A program made the translations under genes and the position numbers. Positions 1 to 11,730 of a stretch of DNA of 64,000 bases are shown here, piece by piece. This DNA comes from Capronia americana (lineage: Eukaryota > Ascomycota > Eurotiomycetes > Chaetothyriales > Herpotrichiellaceae): assembly GCA_016110215.1 (NCBI GenBank), contig JADWQD010000004.1, forward strand, positions 434,001 through 498,000. The letters are read 5' to 3'. The notes under the pieces were generated by a model that was given only the letters and a program-made list of their open reading frames with translations, did not search any database and was not told the DNA's origin. Each line of letters begins with the position of its first letter. The first letter of the stretch is position 1.

Positions 1-105
1 CCGAAGTGATATAGCTGTGAGCAGCAAGCGTTCCTTCTGCTCCTTCTGTTCCTTCTCTCTTTCCGCGTTCTCTTCTTTCCCCCTGAGAACCAGGAGCTCC
101 GCGTA

Positions 106-158
106 AGAGAGAGAGAGAGAGAGAGACCGAGAGAGACAGAGAGACAGAGAGAGAAAGA
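106..158. repeat. (GA)n-rich microsatellite
   Basis: Nearly uninterrupted GA dinucleotides with a few CA/CC interruptions, seen directly. Confidence 0.9.
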
Positions 159-234
159 GCACAGAATACCACATCTCAAATCCCGGATGTGATAACTACG
201 TGACAAGGACAAGTGATAAATACCTAGGTAGGTA

Positions 235-254
235 CGTATGTATGTATGTATGTA
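235..254. repeat. (GTAT)n microsatellite
   Basis: About five GTAT tetranucleotide units in a row, seen directly. Confidence 0.9.
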
Positions 255-669
255 ACATGATATGCACGTGGAGAGGAGAGACGAGATCAACCAACCCCCT
301 AGACGCCCAGCCTCGCCTTTACGCGGACGTCGTACGGCATACGGCTGAGAACCCCAGTCGACGACTTAATCAAGGTCGATCTCAAGTGTCCTTCGTATGC
401 ACCGCGTATGTATGTTCTGAAGCAAGCCGCATAGCGACTATATTGGACTATGATAACAATTTACTGGTCATAATGTCTATTATCCTGCGGAAGCACTGTA
501 TGTCACCCGAATTCGCTTTTTCCGAGCATGCTGACGCCCCGTCATCGTCGTCATCATCATCAGCTCCATGTCATTCTCGCTCTCGCTGTCGTTCTCGTCG
601 CCCATGGGACGCTTGGGCCTTGCCGACCGTATCGCCATCGTTCTAATCTCTCTAATCTGCCGAATCTGC

Positions 670-3166
670 CTAAAAGGGCCACCTCCAATTCCTGATCTCC
701 TCGGGGTCGATTCCCTCGTTGAACGCCGCGGTGCGGTACTTGATCTGGCTGCTGAGCAACTTCTCCCTCGCGCTGGAACCCTTGTTCCCTAGTTCGGGCA
801 TGCGGTCCAACGCCTCCATCGCGAGACTGAATCGATCGGTGCGGTTGCGGATGGCCAGCTCCAGAGGCGTGTCGATGTTGCCCTTTTCATTGTAGCCCCG
901 GACGTGCAGATTATGTTGGCTGGGTCGCTGGGCGGTGAGTCGGTGGATCAACCACGGGTAGGAGTGGAAGTTGAAGATGACGGGTCTGTTGGCCGTGAAG
1001 AGGGATTCAAAGTCGCGCTGCGTCATGCCGTGGGGGTGGTCCCAGTGAGGGATCAGCTTGAACAGGTCGACCACGTTGACGAACCGGATCTTCAGTTCGG
1101 GGATGTATTCGCGCAGCAGGGCCGTGGCGGCCAGGGATTCCATGGTGGGAACGTCGCCGCAGGAGGCCATGACCACGTCGGGCTCTTCGCCTTGGTCGTT
1201 GGAGGCCCAGTCCCAGATGCCGGCGCCCTTGGTGCAGTGCTCGATCGCGGCTTCCATGTCCAGGTACTGCAGGTGGTTCTGCTTGTCGGCGACGATGACA
1301 TTGACGTAGTTGCTGCTGCGGAAGCAGTGGTCCATCACCGAGAGAAGGCAGTTTCCATCGGGTGGCAGATAGATGCGGACGACTTCGGGGGATTTGTTGC
1401 ACACGACGTCGAGGAAGCCGGGATCTTGGTGCGTGAAGCCGTTGTGGTCCTGACGCCAGACCGTCGCTGTGAGGAGGATGTTGAGAGAAGCAATCTTCGC
1501 GCGCCACTCGACTTCGAGCGCCTTCTCGATCCATTTGCAGTGCTGGTTCACCATTGAATCGATGATGTGGATGAAGGGTTCGTAGCTGTTGAGCATGCCG
1601 TGGCGTCCAGACAGAAGGTAGCCTTCGAGCCAGCCCTCGACGGTATGCTCGCTGAGCATTTCCATGACGCGACCTTCCATGGCTAGATTGCCACCATCCG
1701 CGTCCTCCTCAAAGTATTCGCCCATCCAGACCTTCTTCCCAGCCGCGTACACGCCGCCGAGCTTGTTGGATTCCGTCTCGTCAGGTCCGAATAGTCGGAA
1801 GTTGTGAGGGTTCTTCTTAATGATGTCGCGAAGGAAGACGGCAAAGTTGGACATGCTGGGTGCGTCTGTGAGACCTCCCTTCTCGACAGTGAGATTGTAG
1901 TCGCGGAAGTCGGGCATGAGCAGAGGCTTTTTCACCAGGCCGCCATTGGCGACGGGATTAGCGCTCATGCGTTTGTTGCCTACCGGAGCAACTGCCTTGA
2001 GCTCTGGGATCAGTTTGCCGTCCTCGGTGAAGTATTTCTCTGGTGTGTAGCTCTTCATCCACTCCTCTAGGAGTTTGAGGTGGTCTGGGCTGGAGGCGAC
2101 GTCGGGAAGAGGAATCTGATGAGCTCGCCAGTACCCTTCAAGGTAATGGCCATCTACTTTCCGTGGGCCCGTCCATCCCTTGGGACTTCGAAGGATAATC
2201 ATGGGCCACAATGGGCGGAATGCTTTTCCTGACTCCCGTGCCTTTTTCTGGTAGCCTCGGATTTCTACGACTGCTTTCTCCAAAGTGGCGGCCATGGCTT
2301 GGTGCATGCTCAGGGGGTCGCTGCCCTCGACGAAGTAGGGAGTCCATCCATATCCGATGAAAAGTGCTTCGAGCTCTCGATGACTGATTCGGGCGAGAAG
2401 CGTCGGATTGTTGATCTTGTAGCCGTTGAGATGGAGAACGGGGAGAACGGCGCCATCGGTGATGGGGTTCAAGAACTTGGTGCTATGCCAGCTGGTGGCC
2501 AGAGGACCTGTCTCGGACTCTCCATCACCGACCATAGTCAGAGCAATCAAGTTCGGGTGGTCGAAAACAGTGCCGAATGCATGCGAAATGCTATAACCGA
2601 GCTCACCTGTTGTAAGGAGGTTAGCTGCAAAGGACTCATATTCTGGCGTGGATCTGTGGTTACATACCTCCTTCGTGCAGGCTGCCGGGTGTCTCAGGTG
2701 TAGCATGACTGCCAATGCCGCCCGGGAAGGAGAACTGCTTGAAGAATTTCCTCAATCCCTCGACATCTTCTGATTTGTCCGGGTAAACTTCGCTGTAGAC
2801 GCCCTCCAGATAAGCCTGGGAAATGACCGCGGGGGCACCGTGGCCCGGCCCCGAAATGAAGATAGCATCGAGATCGTATTTCTTGATGAGCCGGTTCATA
2901 GCCACATAGGTGAAGATCTGCCCGGCATCGGAACCCCAATGTCCGAGAAGCCTGGCTTTGAGATGTTCGACTTTGAGCGGCTCTTTGAGGAGGGGATTCT
3001 GCTTGAGGTAGAGCATACCCAGGCAGAGATACAGGCTGGCACGCATGTAGTCATCAGTGAGTTTCAGCTCTTCCTCACTCAGAGGGGCGTCCTTGACGGT
3101 CGAGCGAGCGGTGCCGTATGGCGAGATGCTCTCCACGGAGACATCGCCCTCGACAATGGAACCCAT
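670..3166 (-). CDS. Phosphoketolase (xylulose-5-P / fructose-6-P)
   Basis: Thiamine-diphosphate enzyme that splits xylulose 5-phosphate (often also fructose 6-phosphate) with phosphate into acetyl phosphate and an aldose phosphate; cytosolic, carbohydrate breakdown. Two exons, 3166-2668 and 2606-670, with a 61-nt intron (GTATGT..ACAG). The joint restores HEGGELGYS, giving 811 aa, the usual family length of about 800. Visible family signatures are GPGHGAP near residue 65, the ThDP/Mg region GDGESETG with the following TSWHSTKFLNP, and the C-terminal end IRNWRWPF. The start is the first ATG in frame (MGSIVEGD). A TATATA lies about 175 bp upstream. Identification is firm; substrate preference (Xfp versus Xpk) cannot be read from the sequence. 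Confidence 0.96.
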
Positions 3167-3339
3167 GGCTTTCAGCGACGGCGCTCGATTGTGACAGAGA
3201 TTCCGTGTGTCTGGTGAAAGGGAGGGTGGGAAAAGAGGGACAGTGGTGGAGGAGGGGATTTGAGTTTAGGGTGAAGGGAGTTGGTTGGGAAGTGAGGGAG
3301 AAGTGAGCGAGAGGTGAGCGAGAGGTGAGGCAGGCGCAA

Positions 3340-3345
3340 TATATA
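3340..3345 (-). promoter_or_regulatory. Candidate TATA box of phosphoketolase
   Basis: TATATA about 175 bp upstream of the phosphoketolase ATG, next to a short direct repeat (GAGCGAGAGGT, twice, about 3305-3326). Position and sequence fit a core promoter, but the motif is short and could be chance. Confidence 0.3.
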
Positions 3346-3929
3346 CGAATCACAGTTTCAGCTACGACCTCGAGGCAAGGTAATACGTAGTTCGTAACGG
3401 CGGCAGACACCGTGTGTCAATGCTGGGTCGATGAACGTCACGATATGCAGGATGAGTGACATGCTCAGATCCCACGACTTTCAAATGTCTCGCTAGCAGT
3501 GATCCGAGCGCCCATCTCGAAGCAAAGTTTACTGGGCTCCCTCAATCCAAGCTGGTCAATCCCTGCACGTGGCCCAAGATGGTTACAAGTGAGTGATGCA
3601 TGGATATGCACAAGCTGCATTGTGAGCAAGCTGACTGTTATTCCGACAGCTGTTGAGGGGCTTCGAAGCGGCGAAAAAGCTGGAGAGCTCTGGATCCGTC
3701 AGCCAATCAGCGAGGCGCCAGCTTCCAGCTCCAGGATCCGGTTGCTTGTCTGGAACGGCGGCCCAGGCAAACAGCAGGCCATCGCCGCTGACGGGACATG
3801 GGCGTAACGGGCTGCACAGGCTTCTGGTTGGATTGGGCAACAGGCATTGTATCCATGATCAGGAGATGTCAAATGCACATGTGGGAGGCTTTGGTCGATC
3901 GAGACGCTCTCGACGTTGCGAAAAGGTGG

Positions 3930-5000
3930 TGTGATTCTGTTACCTAAGGCCTGCATGCGGCATAGCGGCCTCGACAAACAAGAGCTTGCCGTCTTGGTCC
4001 GACCGCGTGTCCTCGATCTGCATCTCGGTCATCTACGCAGACCTCCATCAGAGTTTCTTAGTGCTCCAATTCTCATTCACATGCCGGGTCTCAGTCCAAT
4101 GACGAGATATGCGACGTCGGGGCCTCCGTCCATGAGATCGCCCTTATCTGTGAGGCTCGTATGATATTTCGCGACGTGACAGTTGTCGCCGTCGACCCGG
4201 AGCGGGTTTCGGCCTCTTCCATGGAACCACAAATCCCAAAGTTTCCATCGGGGCCAGAGCCAGATAGGATCTCGCTTCAACATCGCCACGCTAGTCGACC
4301 TCGATGCCCGTGGAATCCTGACTCGAGCGCGATAAGTGCCAAAAGCGTCAAGGTAGGTCACAGCAACATCATGGTTGCCAAGTCCAGCGCTCACAATACC
4401 TCGGGCACGAAGGGCACGCATTTTCAGCAGCAGGACTCCTTCTTGAATCCCGTGAGTCGGTCGTGCGTGAGATGCAAACATCTGGGCCGGAGAGTTTGAC
4501 CCCAGATCTACCGAATCTCGGCTGTAGCTTGGATGGCCGGGTATGCATTCCCGTGCGTGGCCGGGACTTGCATGGATTACTCTAAGCTCCCGAATAACAG
4601 GACAGAAGCACTTCTGTGGAACTATTACCGAGCTTCGCATGGGAAGGGAGTAGCCGTTCAATCAGCGTCGTCCCGTTCTGGCGCCGGTTCGGGCAGGGAC
4701 CTGCTCTGGGGGGTCTATGTTGACACCTTCCACCGGTGGGAACTGCTGGAGCTGACTGGGTGTGCTCGAACACATCACCTTGGCTCCTAGTTCATTGGTC
4801 AGCTGCAGGTCCTTATGTCGGATGTTGTGGTCTTTTGTCTGAAGCAGAAAGGAACCACGTGGAGCTTGCCTGCGCCGACCGTCCTGTACCTTGCAGCGGA
4901 TCTCGCTCAACATGGCATTCAGACTCCCGCATATGCAACGACGAAGCCGTGACGATAGCCGCCCCCTGCTGGTGCTATTCCCCATTGTCATGCGAGCCAT
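3930..5000 (-). pseudogene. Possible decayed gene, FG-GAP/VCBS-like fragments
   Basis: Several minus-strand segments in different frames read like protein rather than noise. One at about 4360-4080 has two repeats resembling beta-propeller calcium loops: GNHDVAVTYLD and DLMDGGPDVAYLVIG. A possible 54-nt intron (GTGAAT..CGTAG) leads to a short tail starting MTEMQIEDTRSDQDGK and ending at a stop near 3933. A separate segment at about 4900-4700 reads IRCKVQDGRRRQ and VEGVNIDPP. The segments cannot be joined into one frame without ignoring stops, so I infer a degenerated gene. Family assignment is only a resemblance. Confidence 0.3.
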
Positions 5001-6175
5001 TGGGGCGGGGATTCAACCACGAAATCCCGAGGCTGTGTTTTCGGGTGCATTTGCTCACGTGGCCAAACTTCAACCTATGCTCGCATGGTACACACATCAT
5101 CCCCTCCTTCTGAAGGTAAATATGGCGATAGCCTGCAGCGATGGTACCTTTGCTTTGTCGAGAGGTTCGAATCCACACTTGTTCCAACATTCCGGCTACG
5201 GAAGCTCCTACTCTCTCTTTCCTGGTCAGGTGATTTTCCAGCCCTTGCAGATTCACAAGCCTGCCAAAACCAGAGGAAGACCTCACCGAGACTGTGCGCT
5301 CCGTCGACGGCGGCACCCATCCCAATGGGCCTGGCGTCTGAATATCCAAGCTAGATCTGGGATCCGAGGTTGTGCTGTTCTGCAAAGAAAGGAGTCATGT
5401 CCCTTGACTCACTTTCCCTCGCATACCCATACTCATATCAAAGACGAGTTCGCAGACAGACTTAGAGTTTTCCAAGACTTTCAAACACAGGAAGATAGGT
5501 CCAAAGTGGTAGGGACCGTATGACGAGGAGTGCATGAATTCACTGAGCCTGTGGGTCTTGCCCCGGCCACGAAAACAGTGGCGTATAGATACAATAGTAC
5601 CCACGGGTGAAAACTTACCGCTCACCTCGTACGGTACCAGTAAAAACAAATTTCCAGTGAAGTGTATCGTACCTAGTAATCTCATGACGGCTATCACAGT
5701 CCAGCCTCGATATGATAATCGCCTTTGACAACCTTGGATGTCCTCCCATAGTCCCCGGGACGGATTCGACGGTCTGCGACCCAAGCTTCGCGGGGAGACT
5801 CCGGAAATCCCACGGAGCACTATCCCGATCCTCTCTTCTCTCTGCTCCTGCCATGGTAAGTATGGAATTCCTGCCATGGTAGGTATGAAATACCTGCCTA
5901 CCCTGGGTACGGTCTCCCGTAAATTCCGAGGGAGGTGGGAAATCTAAGAGTCGGAACATGTGTCGGGCTTTCGGAAAGCTGGACGTCGACGAAAGGATGT
6001 ATCGCTGCGCGAACTGACAGCATTCGTACTAAAGCAATGTTCAACTGACTAATTTGTGAAAACAAGTTATAAAGCGATAAGAATGACTGTGCAGTGTAAA
6101 GCCCCGGGCGGCCCAGTCCTATAGTGCGCCAAATCCAACCACACAGCAACAAGCACACACACGCTGGATGGTTCT

Positions 6176-7294
6176 CTACCAAATTGCCAGGCACCTCAAC
6201 TCCAAACTCTCCCTTGGCTCCTCGTTCTCGGTGCCTTCCAGATCCACGCTACTGTGCAACGTCCCCCCGGCCGCGACCGTCTCCTTGTCCCGCTCGCTAT
6301 CGAATAAGCCGATCACCAGCACTTCCTCTGGCTCTTGCTCGGAGATAAAGTACCACTTCTGACCACTTGACCACCGCGCCAGGTAGGACTCTGTGTCATG
6401 CGTCTCTTTCGAATCCTCCAAGACGCCGAGGTTGGGGGTTTTCACAATAACTGGGACGTAATCGCTCTCGAGAAAGGTGCGAGCGTCCCCGAGTGCCAAG
6501 GGATCCCGTCGGACACGTTTTAAAGGTCGCCAGATGGAATACAGTGCCCACCGTGGTCCAAGGCCAGAGGACGCGTACTCCTCCCGAAGAGACTTTCCTT
6601 CGGCAAGAAGTTTCTCCTCGGCCTCGATGATGGGCTTAGCGGCGGCTGTCATTGTAGGGTGATACTTCCGCAGATGTGTCCGCGCACCGTTAGGGGCGTA
6701 GTCAAGGTGGACTTTCGGAGCCGGAGACGCACCGCCATGCTGGGGGGAGAATCCAATGAATTGCGGGAAGCCGAGTTCGAGATCTTTCTCCTCTTGACTC
6801 TTCTCGGCTGGCTTGACCTCATTGTCGCCATGTCCTGCATGTGTCGCTAGAGCATCTGCTTCCGACCAAATAGCGCTACGGAGGAGAAGAGCCTCGGTGA
6901 TAACAGTTTTGGCTCCGGTGACTTGCTTGACCATTTCCTCCGTCTCGGGCACATATAGTTGCTTGAGAAGTTTGGGGTCTTTCCAGCTTGCAAGGCTGTA
7001 AGGTGGAGAGTTCATGGTGGTCGGGTGACGGATCGCCGTGAAGCCATGAGTGTCGAGTTGCGCTGTCCCTTCTTTTGCGTTCTTCAGCTCAGAAATTCTG
7101 GGCACTGGTCGCATGTCTATTAGTCCTTGGAGCCGGACGTCGCCAAATTCTGCCATGGCGGGGAGGTGAAAATTGTGAGGAGACGGGGTCGGCGTTTGGC
7201 CCTGCGGAATGTACCGCAGCTTGCCGCGCCATTGAGCCTCTGACGAGGGCGCCGAAGAAGAAATGACTTGAGTGAGGGTGGTTGTGGTCGACAT
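6176..7294 (-). CDS. AsaB-like hydroxylase/desaturase (CmcJ-like)
   Basis: A single-exon protein of 372 aa resembling the fungal AsaB-like / GA4-desaturase / CmcJ family, putative Fe-dependent oxygenases often found in specialised-metabolite clusters. The key stretch KVHLDYAPNGA (HxD pattern) is followed by RWALYSIWRPLKRVRRDPLALGDA, in pieces characteristic of the family. The C-terminal part has WYFISEQEPEEVLVIGLFDSE, also typical. I chose the second in-frame ATG (MSTTTTLTQ); a start ten codons upstream, at 7324, is possible. It lies tail-first toward the decayed region and is followed upstream by a carboxylesterase on the same strand. The substrate is unknown. Confidence 0.85.
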   Translation of the reverse strand: MSTTTTLTQVISSSAPSSEAQWRGKLRYIPQGQTPTPSPHNFHLPAMAEFGDVRLQGLIDMRPVPRISELKNAKEGTAQLDTHGFTAIRHPTTMNSPPYSLASWKDPKLLKQLYVPETEEMVKQVTGAKTVITEALLLRSAIWSEADALATHAGHGDNEVKPAEKSQEEKDLELGFPQFIGFSPQHGGASPAPKVHLDYAPNGARTHLRKYHPTMTAAAKPIIEAEEKLLAEGKSLREEYASSGLGPRWALYSIWRPLKRVRRDPLALGDARTFLESDYVPVIVKTPNLGVLEDSKETHDTESYLARWSSGQKWYFISEQEPEEVLVIGLFDSERDKETVAAGGTLHSSVDLEGTENEEPRESLELRCLAIW

Positions 7295-7893
7295 TTTGGG
7301 CAAAAAGACCAATCGTAAGGTCAATGCAAGAAGTTAGGGTTCAACGGCACGCTGGTCGGCAATGGTGCAAAAGAATTACCTCCAAAGAATTTCAGGAGCT
7401 CCTACACGACTCTCTTATACTCTCAAGATTAGTGAGATACGCGAACCACTGGTAGTAGGACGTGTGTGATAAGCCGAGAGAGGAAAGAGAGAAGGGGCTG
7501 GCCTTATCAAAGTGTCAGTAGCTGAACTCCGCAAGATGGTTGCGGGGTTGGCAGAGTTCCTGATGAGGCAAGAGAGGTATGCACCGGGCATGCAGGTCCC
7601 AAAGCTTGGGGTTGGTAGAGGCCATGAGTTTGCTGATACGCGTCTGTTCTGTACAGGAAGCCGAGTCTGACCTCAGATTGTGATGAAACACATACCAAAG
7701 GTGCGCTGGGCACGCCCCTCACATGTCCGCCTGTCGACAGGGAAATTCGGTGATAGCCCTGCATACTTTGATGATATTTCGTGAAGCCGCTATCCCAGTG
7801 GACCCAACTTTCCATCATCCATGTCGACATCCGACGACTTTTACTGAGTGTCCTGGACGCCTTCGCTAGCTAAAGTCACGAAGATGGTAAACA
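7295..7893. other. Intergenic, AsaB-like promoter and esterase 3' flank
   Basis: About 600 bp between two minus-strand genes. It contains the presumed upstream region of the AsaB-like gene. The one longer frame (7507-7830, -) shows no protein-like features. Confidence 0.5.
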
Positions 7894-9785
7894 TCATTGC
7901 CGTATTGCCAGTCCAATGGAGTTCAGATACTGACACCTCGTCCGTACCGAGATACCGACATTTTCCACACCAGTAGTCTTTGCAGTGTCAAAGAGCATCC
8001 TGCTCCAGTCGGCACTGCCCGTGTCGTTCTGCTCGGCAGTGAGCATGAACTCGTCCCATCTCGGCGAGCCTTGAGCCCTCAGAGAATTCGGATCCAGAGT
8101 TCTGATGAAGCTCACCCAGTAACTCTGTATCATGGGCACAATCCACTCATTCAGCTTTCCCTTTTGGTAGCTCGCCGGGGCTGCACCATTGGTGTTTGCC
8201 GGACCCCATATGGCCGATATCTCGGCTGTATGAGGCACTCCCAGACCCCGTTGCATTTGTTCTGGGTCTTCGACGTTGTAGCGGTAGTTCCAATTGCCTT
8301 TCAGGCCATAGCGCGCGAGCGTGGAAGAGATCCAGAGGGTTGGACACATATATCTTAGGTCACCATAAGCGTTGGAGACTTGTCTCCACCACGTACCGGC
8401 ATTGGGGAAATCCGGCCCTTCATTTGGATAGAGCTGACTTATCCGTTCGAGCTGTTCGGGGGTAAGATAGGGGAACTGGTTGCGGAGGAATGTGTTTGAT
8501 TGAGACAGACTCGATGTGCCCCTTGGTGTGAAGATGGTTCCCGCATTGGTGTCGTCGCCAAAGATAACAGGAACTTTGATGAAGTCGCCGTTGTTGAAGG
8601 ATGTGCGTGTATAATTCCGGATCATGTCACTGTCGAGGACAGGATTCCACATGTACAGCGGGGGGTTTTGCGCGCCAGGGTAAGGAACGTTGTGGTTGAA
8701 CGTCTGCAACTCTGTGGCGGATTTAGAGCGAAGGCAAGAGAGGGTGTTCTCCTTGTCTGTGCAGCCCGCGCGTTTGACCAGCATGTCATACTGGTACTGG
8801 CTCTCATCGACACTCAAAATGGTGGCGAAACTGACTGATTCGGCCGCAGCTGCGACAAACAGCCCGTCGTCGCGGCCGCCGTACGCTGTCAGATGATAGG
8901 CGATGCTTGCGGCGCCCGCTGAGTCACCTCCGAGGACAACATGTTTGGGATCACCGCCAAAGTGCGCGATGTACTTCTGGACCCATTCGAGGGCTTTGCG
9001 CTGGTCCTTGAGACCGTTGTTGAGGCCAGCAGAGGGCGCCTCCTGAATTTCTCGGCTCGCTAGGAATCCGTAGGGCCCGACTCGGTAGTTGGATGTGACA
9101 ACCACAATCTCGTTGCCAGAGGCAGCGACCAGCCCACTGCCGTCGTAGTTCCCGTTCGAATTGAAATTAAAGCCGCCTCCTTGGATGAAGAAGTAGACAG
9201 GCAATTTCGACGTGTTGGTCGCGCTGGTCGGAGCGTATACGTCGACGAAAAGACAATCTTCAGACGTCCCCGGATTGCTCGGGGTGTCACCTGTTCCCAG
9301 GCAGAGTTTCCCGTGCTGAACAATGTTAGCAAGGGAAGCCTGGAAATTATGCGCAAACGCAGACGCACCTTGTCAGCAGCCTGCACACCGGGCTCGATTG
9401 GAGGATCTTGAGGTGCCGCAAATCTTAGATTTCCAGTTGGAGAGGCCGCATAGCGCATCCCCAGCCATCGAGACACGCCCTTGGAGGATGTGCCTTTGTA
9501 GGACGCGTAATCGAGGTGAATTGTCCGATCGGTCGCCAGCACTGTCGAGACATAATACAGCAGCAGGAGCAGTGGGAGCATGGCGAGAATCAAAGGCAGA
9601 GATCGTGGTTTGAAGGATACATCTGATTGATGGGAGCCTACTGAGCCTCGTCTTTGTAGTAACGGCTGGTATTCGTCTGGATCGAGCTTTGCTCGTGAGT
9701 ATTGAATAGATCCTTCACCCGTCCTCGAATGCCGGTCTGGCAACACCCCAGACAGACAATGCATGATGTGGAAGCGGAGCGTCAT
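7894..9785 (-). CDS. Type-B carboxylesterase/lipase, membrane-anchored
   Basis: Alpha/beta-hydrolase of the type-B carboxylesterase family, expected to hydrolyse ester bonds. Two exons (9785-9369, 9315-7894) around a 53-nt intron (GTGCGT..TTCAG, GCTAAC branch) give 612 aa. Residues about 65-85 form one hydrophobic helix (LPLILAMLPLLLLLYYV) after a 60-residue polar head, suggesting a type II anchor or late signal peptide. Family motifs in order: EDCLFVDVYAP, the oxyanion stretch IQGGGF, the nucleophile motif GGDSAGAAS, and a likely catalytic His in GVPHTAE. There are paired cysteines in TSEDC and around KRAGC. A secreted or vacuolar enzyme is likely; the substrate cannot be inferred. Confidence 0.92.
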
Positions 9786-10189
9786 CAGGAGGCGCAGCGA
9801 TAATGAATCACGGCAGGCACGGCCCTATGAGCTTCAGGCACGCAAATTGCCCGTCATTGTAAGCTGCAAGAGCTCTGCGCCTGCTTTCCCGGACAACGAG
9901 GTTGGGTGGGAGCTGACGTCCGCGGCGGGAATGTAAGGTACCTTTCCCGACAGCCGATTCAGGGACGCACATTCATGACGTCGTCGTCTGCGAGGCGTTG
10001 CAGCGAGATACGCGGCCGACAGCCGCGTCAGCATCTGCAGTGCATTTCAAAGCTCGCGGCCACGAATTCCGCAGAGTACAGTAGTAGTCGGTGTAGTAGG
10101 GAGTGTGCTGTGTACCGAAGCAGTATCCAGCCTATTTATCCATCGTGCGCCCTTGCCAGTCTCTTGGCTGAAGTTTGTTCTCCCGAATC
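9786..10189. other. Intergenic, esterase promoter / ELYS-like 3' flank
   Basis: About 400 bp. Nothing beyond the expected flanking sequence was seen; short open frames here are not protein-like. Confidence 0.5.
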
Positions 10190-11167
10190 TCAATGGGGTG
10201 CAGCTCCGGCGATCCCCGCTCTCACATTGTCCCAATTGACCCCCGCGATCTTGTCCCCCTTCAGTCTCTGCAGAGAGCTGTTCTCTCTCACGGATCCTCC
10301 TACAGCGATCCTTCGTGCCATCAGGGAGTCCTTCGCACCGGGTAACTTCGATGCTGCTCCATGCAGCAAGCATTCCTCCAGCCATGAATCTTCTTGAGCA
10401 GTCAGGGGAAGCCCCACCAGAAGAGCTGCCTTTTCGGCCCGAGTATGGGTAGGCTTTTCTTGGTGTACCAACACTACCAGTCTCTCAAACAGCACTCTGT
10501 GTGTGGACTCCTGTTGCTTTTGTGCAAAATAGTAAGCCTCCACCAGGCTGTTGCTCACGACTAGGTCGAAGTATCCGTCCATCGTCTTCTTATCCGCCAG
10601 CGGAGGAGAGACAGCCACGAAGTATGCAGTCGCGAGAGAAGGGTCGCATCGAGGGTGGCGAAGCAGGGTATGGAGAATCTCATCCGTAAAGGTGGGTGTG
10701 AGCGAAGGGTCTGTCAGGTATTCTAGGGCCCGCGAAAATTGCGCATGGTCGAGTTCCCAGAGGCCTGCCACAAGTAGCTGCCATCTTGGAGGAAGATGTG
10801 TTCGCCGCGCAAAGTTGGCGTCTGCATTGGGAAGTTGCCGACAGTCTCGCAGCAGGTAGTAGAGGAGGGCGAGTTTCTGCTCGTCTGGCGCAGTGGATTG
10901 AACAATCTTCGACCACAGGTTGCGTAAATCGGGATTCGACCGTGGAGGATAGTTGTTCTTTGCAGCTGTGATCCGTTAGATATCCTGTCGAACTCTTCCG
11001 AAGCACATCTCACGTCTTGCGTGGCCGATCAATCTCCAGATACGATCGAAGAACAACTGATCGCCAAACTCTTTCCGGTGTTTTATGATGCTCTCCACAG
11101 TTCTGTTGTCGTAGGCGTAGTCTGTCTTCGCCTGGAAGACCGCATCGAAATCCTGCCAGTCCAGCAT
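10190..11167 (-). CDS. ELYS-like domain nuclear pore assembly protein
   Basis: Short fungal protein of the ELYS-like family (nuclear pore complex assembly; ELYS anchors Nup107-160 at chromatin in animals). Two exons, 11167-11014 and 10965-10190, with a 48-nt intron (GTGAG..ACAG, TCTAAC branch), make 309 aa. The N-terminus MLDWQDFDAVF, followed by YDNRTVESIIKHRK and LFFDRIWRLIG, matches the usual ELYS-like opening, which is why I start here and not at the longer upstream frame. The middle is helical (LALLYYLLRDC, ELDHAQFSRALEYLTDPS). The C-terminal tail is basic and variable. Nuclear location is inferred from the family. Confidence 0.82.
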
Positions 11168-11730
11168 GTTGCTCGGTGTTGGTCTACTAACAGGTGGTGT
11201 GCGCCCGCGCTGATTGTTGTCTAGTTCGGCGCGAGTCGCGGTTGTCGTCGGAACAACATTTCGCCGAAGAAGAGTTCTCCAAATTTGGCCACACGAGTTC
11301 CATATCCACAATGCCGATGGTTACAAAGTAATCCTCTATAATCAGCGACAGGTTTCACATGGGGCCTTTGCGCTACAGGGCACGAAACCGAACGAACACG
11401 AGTCGTCTTTAGTAATCTCTGTTCGCATCTGTAAGACGCTCGATGGTCATTGGAGTCAACTGACGTCGGGCCCCCTGACCCCGCGTTTTGCGCAGTGCCT
11501 CCAAGCAGTTGCGAAGGCCATTATGGGACAAAGTTAACATTGAGAGTTCGCCCAGAGCTGGCAAGCGAACGCAGCCGAGGTGAGTCTTCGTGCTTCCCCA
11601 TCTTCTTCCGACTGTCCTGGCCCACCTACATTCTCCTCGGAAGTATAAGAAAGGGCATGGACGCACGAAGTTTTTGTCCCCTCACCCAGCCATACAGCAC
11701 ACCTCGACCCGGATTCGATAGCATATCGCC
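11168..11730. other. Divergent promoter, ELYS-like / PRISE-like reductase
   Basis: A 563-bp region between two head-to-head start codons, presumably holding both promoters. The frames that cross it are antisense shadows or alternative upstream extensions. No further feature seen. Confidence 0.5.

Larger units (their letters stand above)
1..669. other. Left-edge intergenic region, downstream of phosphoketolase
   Basis: No supportable gene. It holds the presumed 3' flank of the minus-strand phosphoketolase and two simple repeats, listed separately. The open frames here are composition-driven, with Ser/Arg runs from TCG/TCA repeats at about 540-600. Confidence 0.6.
3167..6175. other. 3-kb region without an intact gene
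   Basis: The first few hundred bases are the promoter of the phosphoketolase. The rest holds only discontinuous open frames. Minus-strand stretches between about 3930 and 5000 look coding-like and are listed as a possible pseudogene. The longest plus-strand frame (4891-5523, 210 aa) shows no motif I recognise. Around 5848-5910 there are short imperfect repeats of CTGCCATGGTA(A/G)GTATG. No RNA gene was found. Confidence 0.5.

Noticed and set aside
904..1557. 217-aa plus-strand frame
   Set aside because: Exact antisense of the phosphoketolase exon; its composition mirrors that gene.
5161..5175. GGTTCGAATCC, like a tRNA B box
   Set aside because: The flanking bases do not form a T-arm, and no A box or acceptor stem can be drawn around it.
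4891..5523. 210-aa plus-strand frame as a gene
   Set aside because: No motif, no splice structure, and it overlaps minus-strand tracts that look more protein-like.
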